Part shown: piece by piece, positions 25,523 to 33,425 of the stretch
How positions within the stretch are numbered: the stretch's first letter is position 1
Layout: every line of letters begins with the position of its first letter
From: Thiotrichaceae bacterium
GTDB taxonomy: Bacteria > Pseudomonadota > Gammaproteobacteria > Beggiatoales > Beggiatoaceae
Assembly (NCBI GenBank): GCA_011391085.1
Contig: JAABRD010000055.1
Span: 1 to 35,311 of the forward strand
DNA: 35,311 nucleotides
Reading direction: 5' to 3'
Translations under genes and position numbers: made by a program
Notes under the pieces: generated by a model
The model's database searches: none
What the model was told of the DNA's origin: nothing
What the model saw: only the letters and a program-made list of their open reading frames with translations

Positions 25523-28381
25523 ATGTATTCAACTATTCAACTTCATTCTAATTCCATCATTGCCTATGGGCAACTGATGATTTGGTTATTACTCAAACCG
25601 TCGGCATGGCGGGAGTATGTCAAAAATATTGACCCTACTCTACAGCCCGTGTTGACCTTGTCTTGCTTCTCCCCTTCTCTGCGGCACCCGCCACCGTTGG
25701 AACGGTTATGTCATCTGATGCGAGTGACTCAACCGCTAGTGGTGGGATTGGGGATTTGTTTCTTGATGTCCACTTCGCGACTAACAGGGCTTATTGAATA
25801 CGACACGTACATCGAGGACATTATTTATGGAATTTTTGTCGGTGTGATGTTATCCATCGTTGGCAGTGGATTCGGCAGTTTTGCAATCTCTTTGCCGTTT
25901 GGTCTGCTGTTTGGCGGAATCGGGGGAATATTGGTAGGTACGGGGTTTGGTATCGGCATTGGACTCCCCTCTGGCTTCCCTTACAATGATTTTGATATGT
26001 GGATACTCCCCTTTGCTGTTTTCTCCATCAGTCTGACCGGCAGTGTGATAATTGCTTTGCATGAGGAACCTCATCAACGCACGATGGGATGGAAAATAGG
26101 CAGTTACATGTTGGGAATCAGCGTGGGTTTGATTGTGTTAACCACGATTTTGATGGTAGGTGCCTACCTGTTAGGTGATCTACTTCTTTCGCCCGCATTG
26201 CAACAGCTTTTTGAACACTTGAAGACTTTGTACCAGACCGTGAATATGCAAGAAATTTTCAAGGGTCTGACAAATCCAGAGAGTTTGAAAACGTATCCAC
26301 GATATATCACCATCGCCTTCTCCGGGGGACTTTTCTTGGGTTGGTTTCTTAGAGGTTGGCGTGGGGGATTATTCTTGGGCCTCGGCCTGGGAATTATGAT
26401 AGCTGTTGTCAGTTTCATCTACCATGGTATATTTGGTATCATACCACAAGGTGCAATCATCAGACGTCTTCTGTCTGGCACATCCAGAGGAATATTGTAT
26501 GGAGTGATTTTTTTCATTTCGTTCACAATTCCCTATTTGTTAGCACGACGGATTGCCAATAAGTGGGCAGGCATCGTGGCAGGAATACTGGGTTATGTGG
26601 TCGTTTATTTAGCTATTCGTTTAGACCTAGATGACCCTCTGTTTAGACTCGTGTTAGTGGGAAGTGTTATCACTTTTATGTTAGGCATCACCCACCAACG
26701 CTGGCTGCCTTTTTTGTTGTGGCCACTGGAAGCGGCTATGAACCTGGTCATCTATCGTCTCCAAGAAAGATACTCGCCAGAAACTCTCCTCCCCTGGCAC
26801 CCCGCTTTTTGGGATGAACATCAATCGCGGCGGCAATGGGGACTCGAAACCTGGTTAGTCAAGATCGCAGAACAAGATGCCGAACTGGGTCAACAGGTGT
26901 TAATACAACTCAGTCAAGGTCGGCAAATATGGGCGGTCCGGGCAATGCAGATTGAGTCTGACATGCGACAGTTAGAACAGTGTCAAGAAGTCTATGATAT
27001 TGCTAAGGTGCATGAGAAATTGATGAGTAGTAGCGAACTAACGGGGCCAAATGACAAACGATTGAATCGTTTTGTTGATCATAGTCGGAATGTGGAAGGG
27101 GTCTTGAAACAACTGTCTTCTTATCAACAGAATGCGGGGCTGAAAACCGTCGAAGCACGTTTGGAAGAGTTTCTCGTGGGGATAAATGGTCGAGTGGAAA
27201 TGCAACGGTTTCGGGAGATAGCCAGCCGTTGGAAAGACATTTTGGCCGATTATGCGGATAAACTCTTGACGGTGAATATTGAAACGCCTTACGTGGTCGG
27301 CAAGCCCATGGATGAACGAAATCAGCGAGTGTTTGTGCAACGCACCGAGGTTAGTCACCAATTGCGGGAATCTTTATTGTCCCCCAATTGTCCGCCCTTG
27401 TTGCTGTATGGTCAACGACGCACGGGGAAAACATCTTTGTTGAAATATATCAACCTCAGTCAACTGTTGCCGAATGATATTTTGGCATTTGTGGATTGCC
27501 AAGGGATACTCAACGAGTATACCAACTATGCGAGTTTCTTCTATAATTTGGGACGTGAAATGGGTACGGCCATTCGAAACCATTATCCCAACGCGCAGAT
27601 ACCTGCGTTGACCAAGGAGAAGTTGCATGAGGATCCGTTTACCAGCTTTGATGAGTGGTTAGATGAGATTGAACCTGCCTTGCAAGGTAAATCTTTGTTA
27701 CTGGCGTTGGATGAATTTGTGATACTAGAGGAGGCGTTCCAAAAAGGACGGATGGAACGCGCTTCGTTGTTGGGCAAGTTTCGCAATATCATTCAACATC
27801 GGCCATGGATTCGGTTGCTGTTTTCGGGGACGCATAGTTTTGAGGAGTTGCAACATTGGGCGAGTTATTTCATTCAAGTGCGGACGTTGCATCTGGGCTA
27901 TTTGACGGAGGCGGAGGCGTATCAATTGGTGACGCGCCCCGTGGAGAACTTTTTGCTGAACTATACTTCCGAAGCCAGTCAGCACGTCCTCCATTTGACT
28001 CACCGGCACCCGGCATTGATACAAATGCTGTGTGACGAAATCGTGAATTTGAAAAATACACAGCCCGTTGCAGAACGGTTAAAGGTGCAACTGAGTGATG
28101 TCGAGACTGCGGTACCGAAGATTTTAAAGCTGAATCAGATGCTGTTTAAGGAGATTGCCGAAGGACAAGTGGATGCCAATGCGCTGAAGGTCCTGCAATT
28201 CATGGCCCTTCAAGGGGAAAACGCGGTGGTCAGTGGCCTCAGTTTGCAACCGCTGTACACTTCCGAATCCGAATTACAGACAGCGGTGACGCAGTTATTG
28301 CGACGCGAACTGATTGAGGAAGGGGAAGGGGGGTATCGGTTTCAGATAGAATTGTTGCGGCGGTGGTTTACGAGGGGGTAA
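25523..28381 (+). CDS. Multi-pass membrane protein with C-terminal STAND/AAA-like ATPase and winged helix
   Basis: The protein has 952 residues. The N-terminal part (to about 410) holds many hydrophobic segments, including glycine-rich ones (FGLLFGGIGGILVG), so it sits in the membrane. A soluble helical linker (about 425-590) follows. An ATPase begins near residue 600 (QRVFVQRTEVSHQLRESLL). Its Walker A is YGQRRTGKTSLL (about 629-640), its Walker B LLLALDEF (about 727-734) and its sensor-like strand IRLLFSGTHSFEEL. The last 100 residues look like a winged helix (ALKVLQFMALQGENAVVSGL and EEGEGGYRFQIELLRRWF). This resembles STAND/AAA_14-type sensors. No effector or partner gene is adjacent. Function is unknown; signalling or defence are both possible. 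Confidence 0.8.
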   Translation: MYSTIQLHSNSIIAYGQLMIWLLLKPSAWREYVKNIDPTLQPVLTLSCFSPSLRHPPPLERLCHLMRVTQPLVVGLGICFLMSTSRLTGLIEYDTYIEDIIYGIFVGVMLSIVGSGFGSFAISLPFGLLFGGIGGILVGTGFGIGIGLPSGFPYNDFDMWILPFAVFSISLTGSVIIALHEEPHQRTMGWKIGSYMLGISVGLIVLTTILMVGAYLLGDLLLSPALQQLFEHLKTLYQTVNMQEIFKGLTNPESLKTYPRYITIAFSGGLFLGWFLRGWRGGLFLGLGLGIMIAVVSFIYHGIFGIIPQGAIIRRLLSGTSRGILYGVIFFISFTIPYLLARRIANKWAGIVAGILGYVVVYLAIRLDLDDPLFRLVLVGSVITFMLGITHQRWLPFLLWPLEAAMNLVIYRLQERYSPETLLPWHPAFWDEHQSRRQWGLETWLVKIAEQDAELGQQVLIQLSQGRQIWAVRAMQIESDMRQLEQCQEVYDIAKVHEKLMSSSELTGPNDKRLNRFVDHSRNVEGVLKQLSSYQQNAGLKTVEARLEEFLVGINGRVEMQRFREIASRWKDILADYADKLLTVNIETPYVVGKPMDERNQRVFVQRTEVSHQLRESLLSPNCPPLLLYGQRRTGKTSLLKYINLSQLLPNDILAFVDCQGILNEYTNYASFFYNLGREMGTAIRNHYPNAQIPALTKEKLHEDPFTSFDEWLDEIEPALQGKSLLLALDEFVILEEAFQKGRMERASLLGKFRNIIQHRPWIRLLFSGTHSFEELQHWASYFIQVRTLHLGYLTEAEAYQLVTRPVENFLLNYTSEASQHVLHLTHRHPALIQMLCDEIVNLKNTQPVAERLKVQLSDVETAVPKILKLNQMLFKEIAEGQVDANALKVLQFMALQGENAVVSGLSLQPLYTSESELQTAVTQLLRRELIEEGEGGYRFQIELLRRWFTRG

Positions 28382-28404
28382 ATAGGAGGATAGAAACAAC
28401 GGTG

Positions 28405-28887
28405 TTGGAGTAAAGGCTTTAGCCGCAATGTCATTCAGTTAAGGAATGAAAATTTCCCCGAAATTAAAATATAGGTGGACTAGAGGCTTTAGCCGGTGGG
28501 AGGCAGAAGATAATTGAAATCGCAAGGCCACCCCTCCGGCTAAAGCCTCTAGTCCACCTGTCGGTTAATTGATTCCTTAACTTAATGGCACGGAGGCTTT
28601 AGCCGCACTGCCATTAAGTTAAGGTACGCTGGAGTGGAGGCTTTAGCCTGCCTTCGGTAGGCGCCCCGCAATTTGAGTGGGGGGGTGATGCCTACTGCCG
28701 GCCGGCTAAAGCCTCCACTCCACCGGGATTTTCCTTAACTTAATGGCACGGAGGCTTTAGCCGGTGGGGGGCACTGCGATTTCAATTATGTTCCACCCCC
28801 ACCGGCTAAAGCCTCTAGTCCACCTGTATGTTAATTTCGGGGAGTCCTTAACTGAATGGCATTGCGGCTAAAGCCTCCACTCCACCA
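28405..28887. repeat. Array of nested A/B palindromic repeats
   Basis: At least three units lie in series. A family A variant (TGTCATTCAGTTAAGG at 28429, right end 28575-28590) encloses a B hairpin. A full 140-bp family A element spans 28609-28748. A B hairpin then ends in a variant A end (28846-28861). Outer B arms (GGAGTAAAGGCTTTAGCCGC and GCGGCTAAAGCCTCCACTCC) close the whole array. The remaining 28888-29003 is AT-rich with TTATTCATTATC-type short repeats and no gene. Confidence 0.9.
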
Positions 28888-29003
28888 GTGCTTTCCCTTG
28901 AATTTCCCCTCCCCTCCCCCATTATTACTATCCAAAGCCAAAATTGAATAACGAATAATCATTCTTTTATTCATTATCAATTATCCATTATTCATTATCC
29001 TAA

Positions 29004-29771
29004 ATGTTTGCACGTATAAAAGAAGACATTGCCTGCGTATTTGACCGTGACCCGGCAGCCCGCACGACGTTTGAAATTTTGACCAATTATCCAGGTCTTC
29101 ACGCCGTTTGGCTACACCGTGTCAATCATCGATTGTGGACTGCCAACTGGAAATGGTTAGCCCGCACACTATCGCAGGTTGGACGCTTTTTCACGGGTAT
29201 CGAAATTCACCCAGGGGCCACGATTGGACGCCGTTTTTTCATTGACCATGGCATGGGCGTGGTGATTGGTGAAACGTCTTACATTGGGGATGATTGCACC
29301 CTTTATCATGGGGTCACTTTGGGCGGCACCACTTGGCAAAAAGGCAAGCGTCATCCAACGTTAGGCAATGACGTAGTAGTGGGGGCAGGTGCTAAAATTT
29401 TGGGGCCCATTACGATTGGCAATGGCGCCCGAATTGGTTCCAATGCAGTGGTTGTCAAACCCGTGCCAGATGACGCGACGGTAGTGGGTATTCCAGCACG
29501 AATTGTCTATGTAGATCATAAGAGGGCGGTGGAAAAAAAAATTTTCGAAGCCTATGCACTCCCTGAAAATATGCCTGATGATCTTGATCCTATACAACAT
29601 GCGATTGATAACATGTTAGATGACATTTCTAAACTGGATGAAAAAATGCAAAAACTTTGTGAAACGCTAAAGAAAATCAGTGGTAATATGCCACTTCCTT
29701 CAGAACTCGACTCTTGTCAAATTCGCCCCCTGCGTCAATTGACCTTCTCTGATGACGTAGGAAAAAACTAA
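29004..29771 (+). CDS. cysE: Serine O-acetyltransferase
   Basis: The 255-residue left-handed beta-helix (hexapeptide repeat) enzyme makes O-acetylserine, the precursor of cysteine. Typical segments are [40 protein letters not shown] (catalytic His/Asp), [17 protein letters not shown] and GAKILGPI. The C-terminal extension past residue 180 is long and charged with a short helical stretch. Position directly before iscR is common in gammaproteobacteria and links cysteine supply to IscS, which uses cysteine as sulfur donor. An IscR-like site lies about 25 bases past its stop. Confidence 0.95.
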   Translation: MFARIKEDIACVFDRDPAARTTFEILTNYPGLHAVWLHRVNHRLWTANWKWLARTLSQVGRFFTGIEIHPGATIGRRFFIDHGMGVVIGETSYIGDDCTLYHGVTLGGTTWQKGKRHPTLGNDVVVGAGAKILGPITIGNGARIGSNAVVVKPVPDDATVVGIPARIVYVDHKRAVEKKIFEAYALPENMPDDLDPIQHAIDNMLDDISKLDEKMQKLCETLKKISGNMPLPSELDSCQIRPLRQLTFSDDVGKN

Positions 29772-29795
29772 AATTGAATATTTTTTATTAAATGG

Positions 29796-29820
29796 GTACT
29801 TGATTATTCTAGCATAATAC
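29796..29820 (+). promoter_or_regulatory. IscR-like site 1
   Basis: CTTGATTATTCTAGCATAA is a weaker relative of the type 1 IscR box (core YYGACTRWWWYAGTC). It lies in the cysE-iscR gap. Confidence is limited because the right half departs from consensus. Confidence 0.35.
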
Positions 29821-29914
29821 ATAATACTATAGTAAGTAGTGATCTCACTTTATTTAAGGACAACGCCGCCTGTGAAAAAGCGTCGCGGCCTTCGGGTTTT
29901 ATTTATTTTAAATA

Positions 29915-29939
29915 AAACTTGACTATTTTAGTATAGAAG
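29915..29939 (+). promoter_or_regulatory. IscR box and candidate promoter of iscR
   Basis: ACTTGACTATTTTAGTATAG matches the core of the type 1 IscR box. TTGACT (29919-29924) can serve as -35, with GATACA 17 bases later as a possible -10. [4Fe-4S/2Fe-2S]-IscR normally represses its own promoter through such a site. The same 16-base core (TGACTATTTTARTATA) recurs upstream of iscS. Confidence 0.6.
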
Positions 29940-29950
29940 GTGATACACTA

Positions 29951-30028
29951 TTAGGACTTACACAATGATGCCCAAGAAACTTAGTTTCTCATTGCCATTG
30001 AAGCAATGATAATCTGCGTAAGTCCTGA
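29951..30028. repeat. MITE-like insertion in the iscR leader
   Basis: AGGACTTACACA at left and TGCGTAAGTCCT at right are imperfect inverted ends. Between them lie an AAGAAACTTAGTTTCT hairpin and an ATTGCCATTGAAGCAATGAT stretch that can pair. It sits between the probable promoter and the iscR ribosome site, so it would be transcribed as leader RNA. Confidence 0.55.
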
Positions 30029-30068
30029 CTATCTTTTAACTTTGCAACAGATATTAAGGATTAACGAT

Positions 30069-30539
30069 ATGAGATTGACAACAAAAGGACGGTACGCCGT
30101 CACTGCGATGCTAGATTTGGCCATCAATCGTGGCCAAGAACCGATTACTTTGGCAGATATTTCGCAACGCCAAGGTATCTCCCTGTCTTACCTGGAACAA
30201 CTATTTTCCAAATTGCGCAAACACGGGTTAGTCAGTAGCGCCCGTGGACCCGGCGGTGGTTATCGCCTCAGTCGTGGCGCGGAGACTATTGCTATTGCAG
30301 ATGTCATTGCGGCGGTAGATGAAAGCGTGGATGCGACCCGCTGTAAGGGCTTGCAAAACTGTCATGATGCCCGTGCTTGCTTGACTCATCAACTCTGGAC
30401 GGACCTCAGCGAACAAATTCGTGAATTTTTAAGTGGTATCACCTTAGCCCAAGTGGTTGAAAAACGTGCCAAAGAAGTCAATGAAGCGGCCTCTCGTCCT
30501 GAACACTCACGTTCTGAAAGTCGTGCGTCGCATCGCTAA
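30069..30539 (+). CDS. iscR: Fe-S cluster-sensing transcription regulator IscR
   Basis: This is a 156-residue Rrf2-family protein. The winged helix spans about 1-70 ([18 protein letters not shown], with recognition helix [13 protein letters not shown]). Cluster ligands are Cys92, Cys98, Cys104 and His107, at exactly the E. coli IscR positions. It represses isc genes when holding a [2Fe-2S] cluster and acts on other promoters in its apo form. The start at 30069 has a TAAGGA ribosome site; an earlier in-frame ATG at 30006 lies in the leader repeat and is rejected. Confidence 0.97.
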   Translation: MRLTTKGRYAVTAMLDLAINRGQEPITLADISQRQGISLSYLEQLFSKLRKHGLVSSARGPGGGYRLSRGAETIAIADVIAAVDESVDATRCKGLQNCHDARACLTHQLWTDLSEQIREFLSGITLAQVVEKRAKEVNEAASRPEHSRSESRASHR

Positions 30540-30571
30540 CTACAAAAACTGATTATAACAGTTGTGATTTA

Positions 30572-30660
30572 AAATAACCCCACCCTCCTGAGATAAAGGA
30601 TGTCATGTTTCTTGACCAAAGAGACATGACGTCCCTCTCAGGAAACGGAGTTTGGGGATT
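30572..30660 (+). promoter_or_regulatory. Long RNA hairpin between iscR and iscS
   Basis: Three stems stack: AACCCC with GGGGATT, CTCCTGAGA with TCTCAGGA, and GGATGTCATGT with ACATGACGTCC (one G.U pair, as expected if selected as RNA). No U-tract follows, so it is not a classical terminator. It could protect the iscR mRNA 3' end or mark a processing site; this is inference. Confidence 0.55.
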
Positions 30661-30669
30661 GGTTTGGTT

Positions 30670-30696
30670 AAATAACTGACTATTTTAATATAATAT
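30670..30696 (+). promoter_or_regulatory. IscR-like box upstream of iscS
   Basis: ACTGACTATTTTAATATAAT differs by one base in 16 from the core of the iscR-upstream box. It also contains a possible -10 (TATAAT within 30689-30694). It suggests that iscS-iscU have their own IscR-controlled promoter. Confidence 0.5.
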
Positions 30697-30715
30697 TGAA
30701 TAATGAGAGAAATTG

Positions 30716-30806
30716 TAGGGTGGATTAAGCGAAGCGTATCCACCACGGTCGCATTCTGGTGGATACGCTTCGCTTAATCCACCCTACCCCATTAACTTAA
30801 TGGCAT
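30716..30806. repeat. Family C palindrome with a family A half-end
   Basis: GTAGGGTGGATTAAGCGAAG and its complement form a nearly perfect palindrome ending at about 30786. TTAACTTAATGGCA follows, the right end of family A without its left partner. It lies in the iscS leader, 20 bases before the ATG. Confidence 0.85.
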
Positions 30807-30825
30807 TATCCACCATTTATGTCTT

Positions 30826-32040
30826 ATGAAACTACCCATTTATCTTGACTATTCCGCCACCACCCCCGTGGACCCTCGTGTGGCTGATAAAATGATGCAA
30901 TATTTAACCTTAGATGGCCACTTTGGCAACCCTGCTTCACGTTCCCATCAATTCGGTTGGGACGCCGAAAAAGCCGTCGAGGAAGCGAGACAACAGGTTG
31001 CGGCATTGGTGAACGCGGAACCCAAAGAAATCGTGTGGACCTCAGGCGCCACGGAGTCGAATAACCTAGCCATCAAAGGCGTTGCCCAATTTCATAAGAA
31101 AAAAGGCAAACACCTCATCACCTGCAAAACGGAACACAAAGCGGTCCTAGATACCTGTCGCTATCTTGAAAAAGAAGGTTACGAAGTCACCTATTTAGAC
31201 CCCGAACCCAATGGCCTCGTCGACCTGAAAAAACTCGAAGCCGCCATTCGCAAAGATACTATTCTTGTTAGCCTCATGCACGTCAACAATGAAATCGGCG
31301 TCATCTCTAACATCGCTGGAATTGGTGACATAACTCGTTCTCATGGCGTATACTTCCATGTTGACGCGGCCCAAAGTCCCGGCAAAATTCCCATTGATTT
31401 ACAAAAACTCAACGTGGACCTGATGTCCTTCTCCGCCCACAAAATTTACGGGCCCAAAGGCATTGGCGCCCTCTATGTCCGTCGGCAACCCAGAGTGCGA
31501 TTGGAAGCCCAAATGCACGGCGGGGGACATGAACGTGGAATGCGTTCGGGAACCTTAGCGACTCATCAAATTGTCGGAATGGGAGAAGCCTTTCACATTG
31601 CCAAATTAGAAATGCAAGACGAAAGTGAACGCTTGAAAATATTCCGAAACCGCCTTTGGAACGGTCTCAAAGACATGGAAGAAATCTACGTCAATGGTGA
31701 CTTGGAACACCGGATTCCAGGCAACTTAAATCTAAGTTTCAACTACATAGAAGGCGAATCCCTAATTATGGCACTCAAAGACATCGCGGTATCCTCTGGA
31801 TCCGCCTGTACCTCTGCCAGTTTAGAACCCTCGTATGTCTTACGGGCCATTGGCCGTCCCGACTCCCTGGCCCATAGTTCCATTCGCTTCACGTTAGGAC
31901 GCTTTACCACCGCAGAAGAGATTGACTACACCATTCAACTCCTCCGGACTAAAGTCGAAAAACTTAGAGAACTCTCCCCCCTGTGGGAGATGTATAAAGA
32001 CGGCATAGACCTGGATTCCGTACAATGGACTTCCCACTAA
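30826..32040 (+). CDS. iscS: Cysteine desulfurase IscS
   Basis: This 404-residue PLP enzyme has the same length as E. coli IscS. It takes sulfur from cysteine and passes it to IscU and to tRNA-thiolation partners. Motifs are [14 protein letters not shown] at the N-terminus, TSGATESNN for phosphate binding, HVNNEIG, the PLP lysine in [12 protein letters not shown] (about 206) and the active cysteine in [14 protein letters not shown] (about 328). The C-terminus WTSH resembles the E. coli end that contacts IscU. It is followed 52 bases later by the split iscU. Confidence 0.97.
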   Translation: MKLPIYLDYSATTPVDPRVADKMMQYLTLDGHFGNPASRSHQFGWDAEKAVEEARQQVAALVNAEPKEIVWTSGATESNNLAIKGVAQFHKKKGKHLITCKTEHKAVLDTCRYLEKEGYEVTYLDPEPNGLVDLKKLEAAIRKDTILVSLMHVNNEIGVISNIAGIGDITRSHGVYFHVDAAQSPGKIPIDLQKLNVDLMSFSAHKIYGPKGIGALYVRRQPRVRLEAQMHGGGHERGMRSGTLATHQIVGMGEAFHIAKLEMQDESERLKIFRNRLWNGLKDMEEIYVNGDLEHRIPGNLNLSFNYIEGESLIMALKDIAVSSGSACTSASLEPSYVLRAIGRPDSLAHSSIRFTLGRFTTAEEIDYTIQLLRTKVEKLRELSPLWEMYKDGIDLDSVQWTSH

Positions 32041-32092
32041 ATGCCATTTTGTCCCCCTTCATTTTCAGATTAACATAATATAGGAGATAATC

Positions 32093-32876
32093 ATGGCCTA
32101 TTCAGAAAAAGTTCAAGACCATTATGAAAATCCCCGCAACGTAGGTAACTTGGACAAAGAAGACCCGTCGGTGGGCACCGGAATGGTAGGTGCCCCCGCC
32201 TGTGGTAAATAACATTGCCACATAATTCTGCTATATGCAAGGAACTCTCGTCAAGTTGTAGATACTGCCGTCCTTACCAGACGATTCTCACTCACCGACT
32301 CCCACCGGCCTCCCCCGTCCCAGGAGTCCAAGGCGCAACTTTGTCAGTGACCCAGTTACAATTCTACAAATAGAGACAATTTGCAGGAAAGTCGTGGTGG
32401 ACTCCTCAGAGACTATACGCAGAACATCTTAAATATAGTGATATTCCCCCACTCTTGTACCCCCCCCGTGTACGGGGGGGTTGGGGGGTAAGAGGGTTAC
32501 TCTATCAAGATGAAGACATAGTCCGACCTATCTGGAGACAGATAGAAGCCATCAGAAATGATGACTCGCCTAACTTTAGGTCAACACAAGTAACAGAACG
32601 GATGTCATGCGGCTACAAATCAAGGTAGGTGAAGACGGCATCATACAAGACGCCAAATTCAAAACCTACGGTTGCGGATCAGCGATTGCTTCCAGTTCCC
32701 TACTCACCGAATGGGTAAAAGGCAAAACGTTAGAAGAAGCCGCACAAATCAAAAACACGCAGATCGCCGAAGAACTGGCTTTACCACCTGTCAAAATTCA
32801 CTGTAGTGTGCTTGCCGAAGGTGCTGTCAAATCAGCGATTGAAGATTACCGGAAAAAGCAATCTCAATTAACATAG
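32093..32876 (+). CDS. iscU: Fe-S cluster scaffold protein IscU, split by an intron
   Basis: Exon 1 (32093-32206) encodes residues 1-38, starting MAYSEKVQDHYENPRNVG and ending GAPACG. Exon 2 (32601-32876) encodes residues 39-129, starting DVMRLQIKV. Joined, they give a full IscU of 129 residues (E. coli 128) with ligands Cys37, Asp39, Cys63 and Cys106 and the HscA-binding motif LPPVK at 99-103. Unspliced, translation would read one more codon (AAA) and stop at TAA, 39 residues in all. An alternative ATG at 32607 would give only the C-terminal part without Cys37 and Asp39. The ribosome site TAGGAGA precedes the start. IscU builds [2Fe-2S] clusters from IscS sulfur. Confidence 0.95.
32321..32344 (+). 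repeat. Family D fragment inside the intron P5 loop
   Basis: CAGGAGTCCAAGGCGCAACT plus TTGT matches the left arm of the family D hairpin at 33360-33383 with one mismatch over the first 23 bases. It lies in the large loop closed by the TTGTAGA/TCTACAA stem of the intron. Confidence 0.65.
32431..32506 (+). repeat. TATAGTRATATTCC...TTTGTACCCCCC repeat inside the intron P8 loop
   Basis: TATAGTGATATTCC and then CTTGTACCCCCC match the repeat at 35211-35238 (TATAGTAATATTCC, then TTTGTACCCCCC). A C-run/G-run hairpin (32459-32488) follows, closed by CTCTT/AAGAG. The whole insert is enclosed by P8. Confidence 0.65.
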
Positions 32877-32946
32877 TAGGGTGGATTTCGCTGCGCGTAT
32901 CCACCACTGACTGACTACCGGTCAAGAAGGTGGATATGCTTCACCT
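32877..32946. repeat. Family C repeat after iscU
   Basis: TAGGGTGGATTTCGCTGCGC and AAGGTGGATATGCTTCACCT arms form a degenerate family C palindrome. It directly abuts the iscU stop. The following 110 bases are AT-rich and hold no other feature I can support. Confidence 0.75.
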
Positions 32947-33056
32947 ACAGATTTGAAATTTCATTCAAGTCAATGCAGAATACAACTACCATTGTGGCAA
33001 ACCATTGTGGTTCACAGAGGGTATATACAAAATTTATTACTCGAAAATTTTAGAAC

Positions 33057-33347
33057 ATGACCAACCAAACCAACCAAAAAACTAACCAGAACGAAGAACT
33101 TTCTCAACCCACTACTACCCCCGCAGACCCTAAAGAATTAAGCCTGTATGCCACAGGCGGCGCCTTAGCAGGAGTAGGAATTTCACACATTGGCGGAGGA
33201 ATCGCATTAGCCAGTGCTTCTACCGCCGCATTCGTTGGTATGTTGCCTGTCATTGCGATAGGCAGCGCAGTCGGAATTGCCGCTTATGGGGTCAAAAAGG
33301 GTCTCTTCAAAATGCCCAAATTTTCTGACTCTAAAAAAACTGGATAA
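33057..33347 (+). CDS. Small glycine-rich membrane protein of unknown function
   Basis: The protein has 96 residues. A polar Asn/Gln/Thr-rich N-terminus (1-30) is followed by two hydrophobic Gly/Ala-rich segments (about 31-54 and 57-79) that look like a membrane hairpin with glycine-zipper spacing. The C-terminus is basic (KKGLFKMPKFSDSKK). No ribosome site stands out and I do not recognise the family. The composition is coherent enough to be a real gene, and nothing suggests a link to Fe-S assembly beyond position. Confidence 0.6.
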   Translation: MTNQTNQKTNQNEELSQPTTTPADPKELSLYATGGALAGVGISHIGGGIALASASTAAFVGMLPVIAIGSAVGIAAYGVKKGLFKMPKFSDSKKTG

Positions 33348-33358
33348 GACTTTTGGCC

Positions 33359-33413
33359 CAGGAGTCCAAAGCGCAACTTTGCAAAGCTACGCTTTGGAAC
33401 TCCTATCAAGTGG
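33359..33413. repeat. Family D inverted repeat
   Basis: AGGAGTCCAAAGCGCAACTT and AGCTACGCTTTGGAACTCCT pair, with the usual ATCAAGTGG tail. It lies just before pabB. Confidence 0.8.
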
Positions 33414-33425
33414 AATAAATACGCC

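Larger units (their letters stand above)
32207..32600 (+). ncRNA. Group I self-splicing intron in iscU
   Basis: The 394-nt intron lies between codons 38 and 39 (phase 0). P1 pairs exon TGTGGT with guide GCCACA (32217-32222), including the U.G pair at the splice site. P10 pairs ACATT (32212-32216) with exon 2 GATGT. P3 is TTCTGC (32226-32231) with GCAGAA (32419-32424). P4 is TGCAAG (32236-32241) with TTTGCA (32380-32385). A P5-side stem is TTGTAGA (32256-32262) with TCTACAA (32363-32369). P6 is AGTC/GACT (32390-32403). P7 is GACTAT (32411-32416) with ATAGTC (32518-32523). P8 is CATCTT (32425-32430) with AAGATG (32507-32512). P9 is a 7-bp stem with a GAGA loop (32528-32545). The last base is G. 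No open reading frame for a homing endonuclease is present. Confidence 0.92.

Noticed and set aside
32207-32600. Frameshift, simple insertion sequence or group II intron in iscU
   Set aside because: Both exons are in frame after exact removal. There are no transposase, target duplication or inverted ends. The 5' end lacks the GUGYG of group II introns, while group I pairings fit.
32607-32876. Separate short gene for an 89-residue NifU-like protein
   Set aside because: It is the C-terminal exon of iscU; it lacks Cys37 and Asp39 and has no ribosome site at this ATG.
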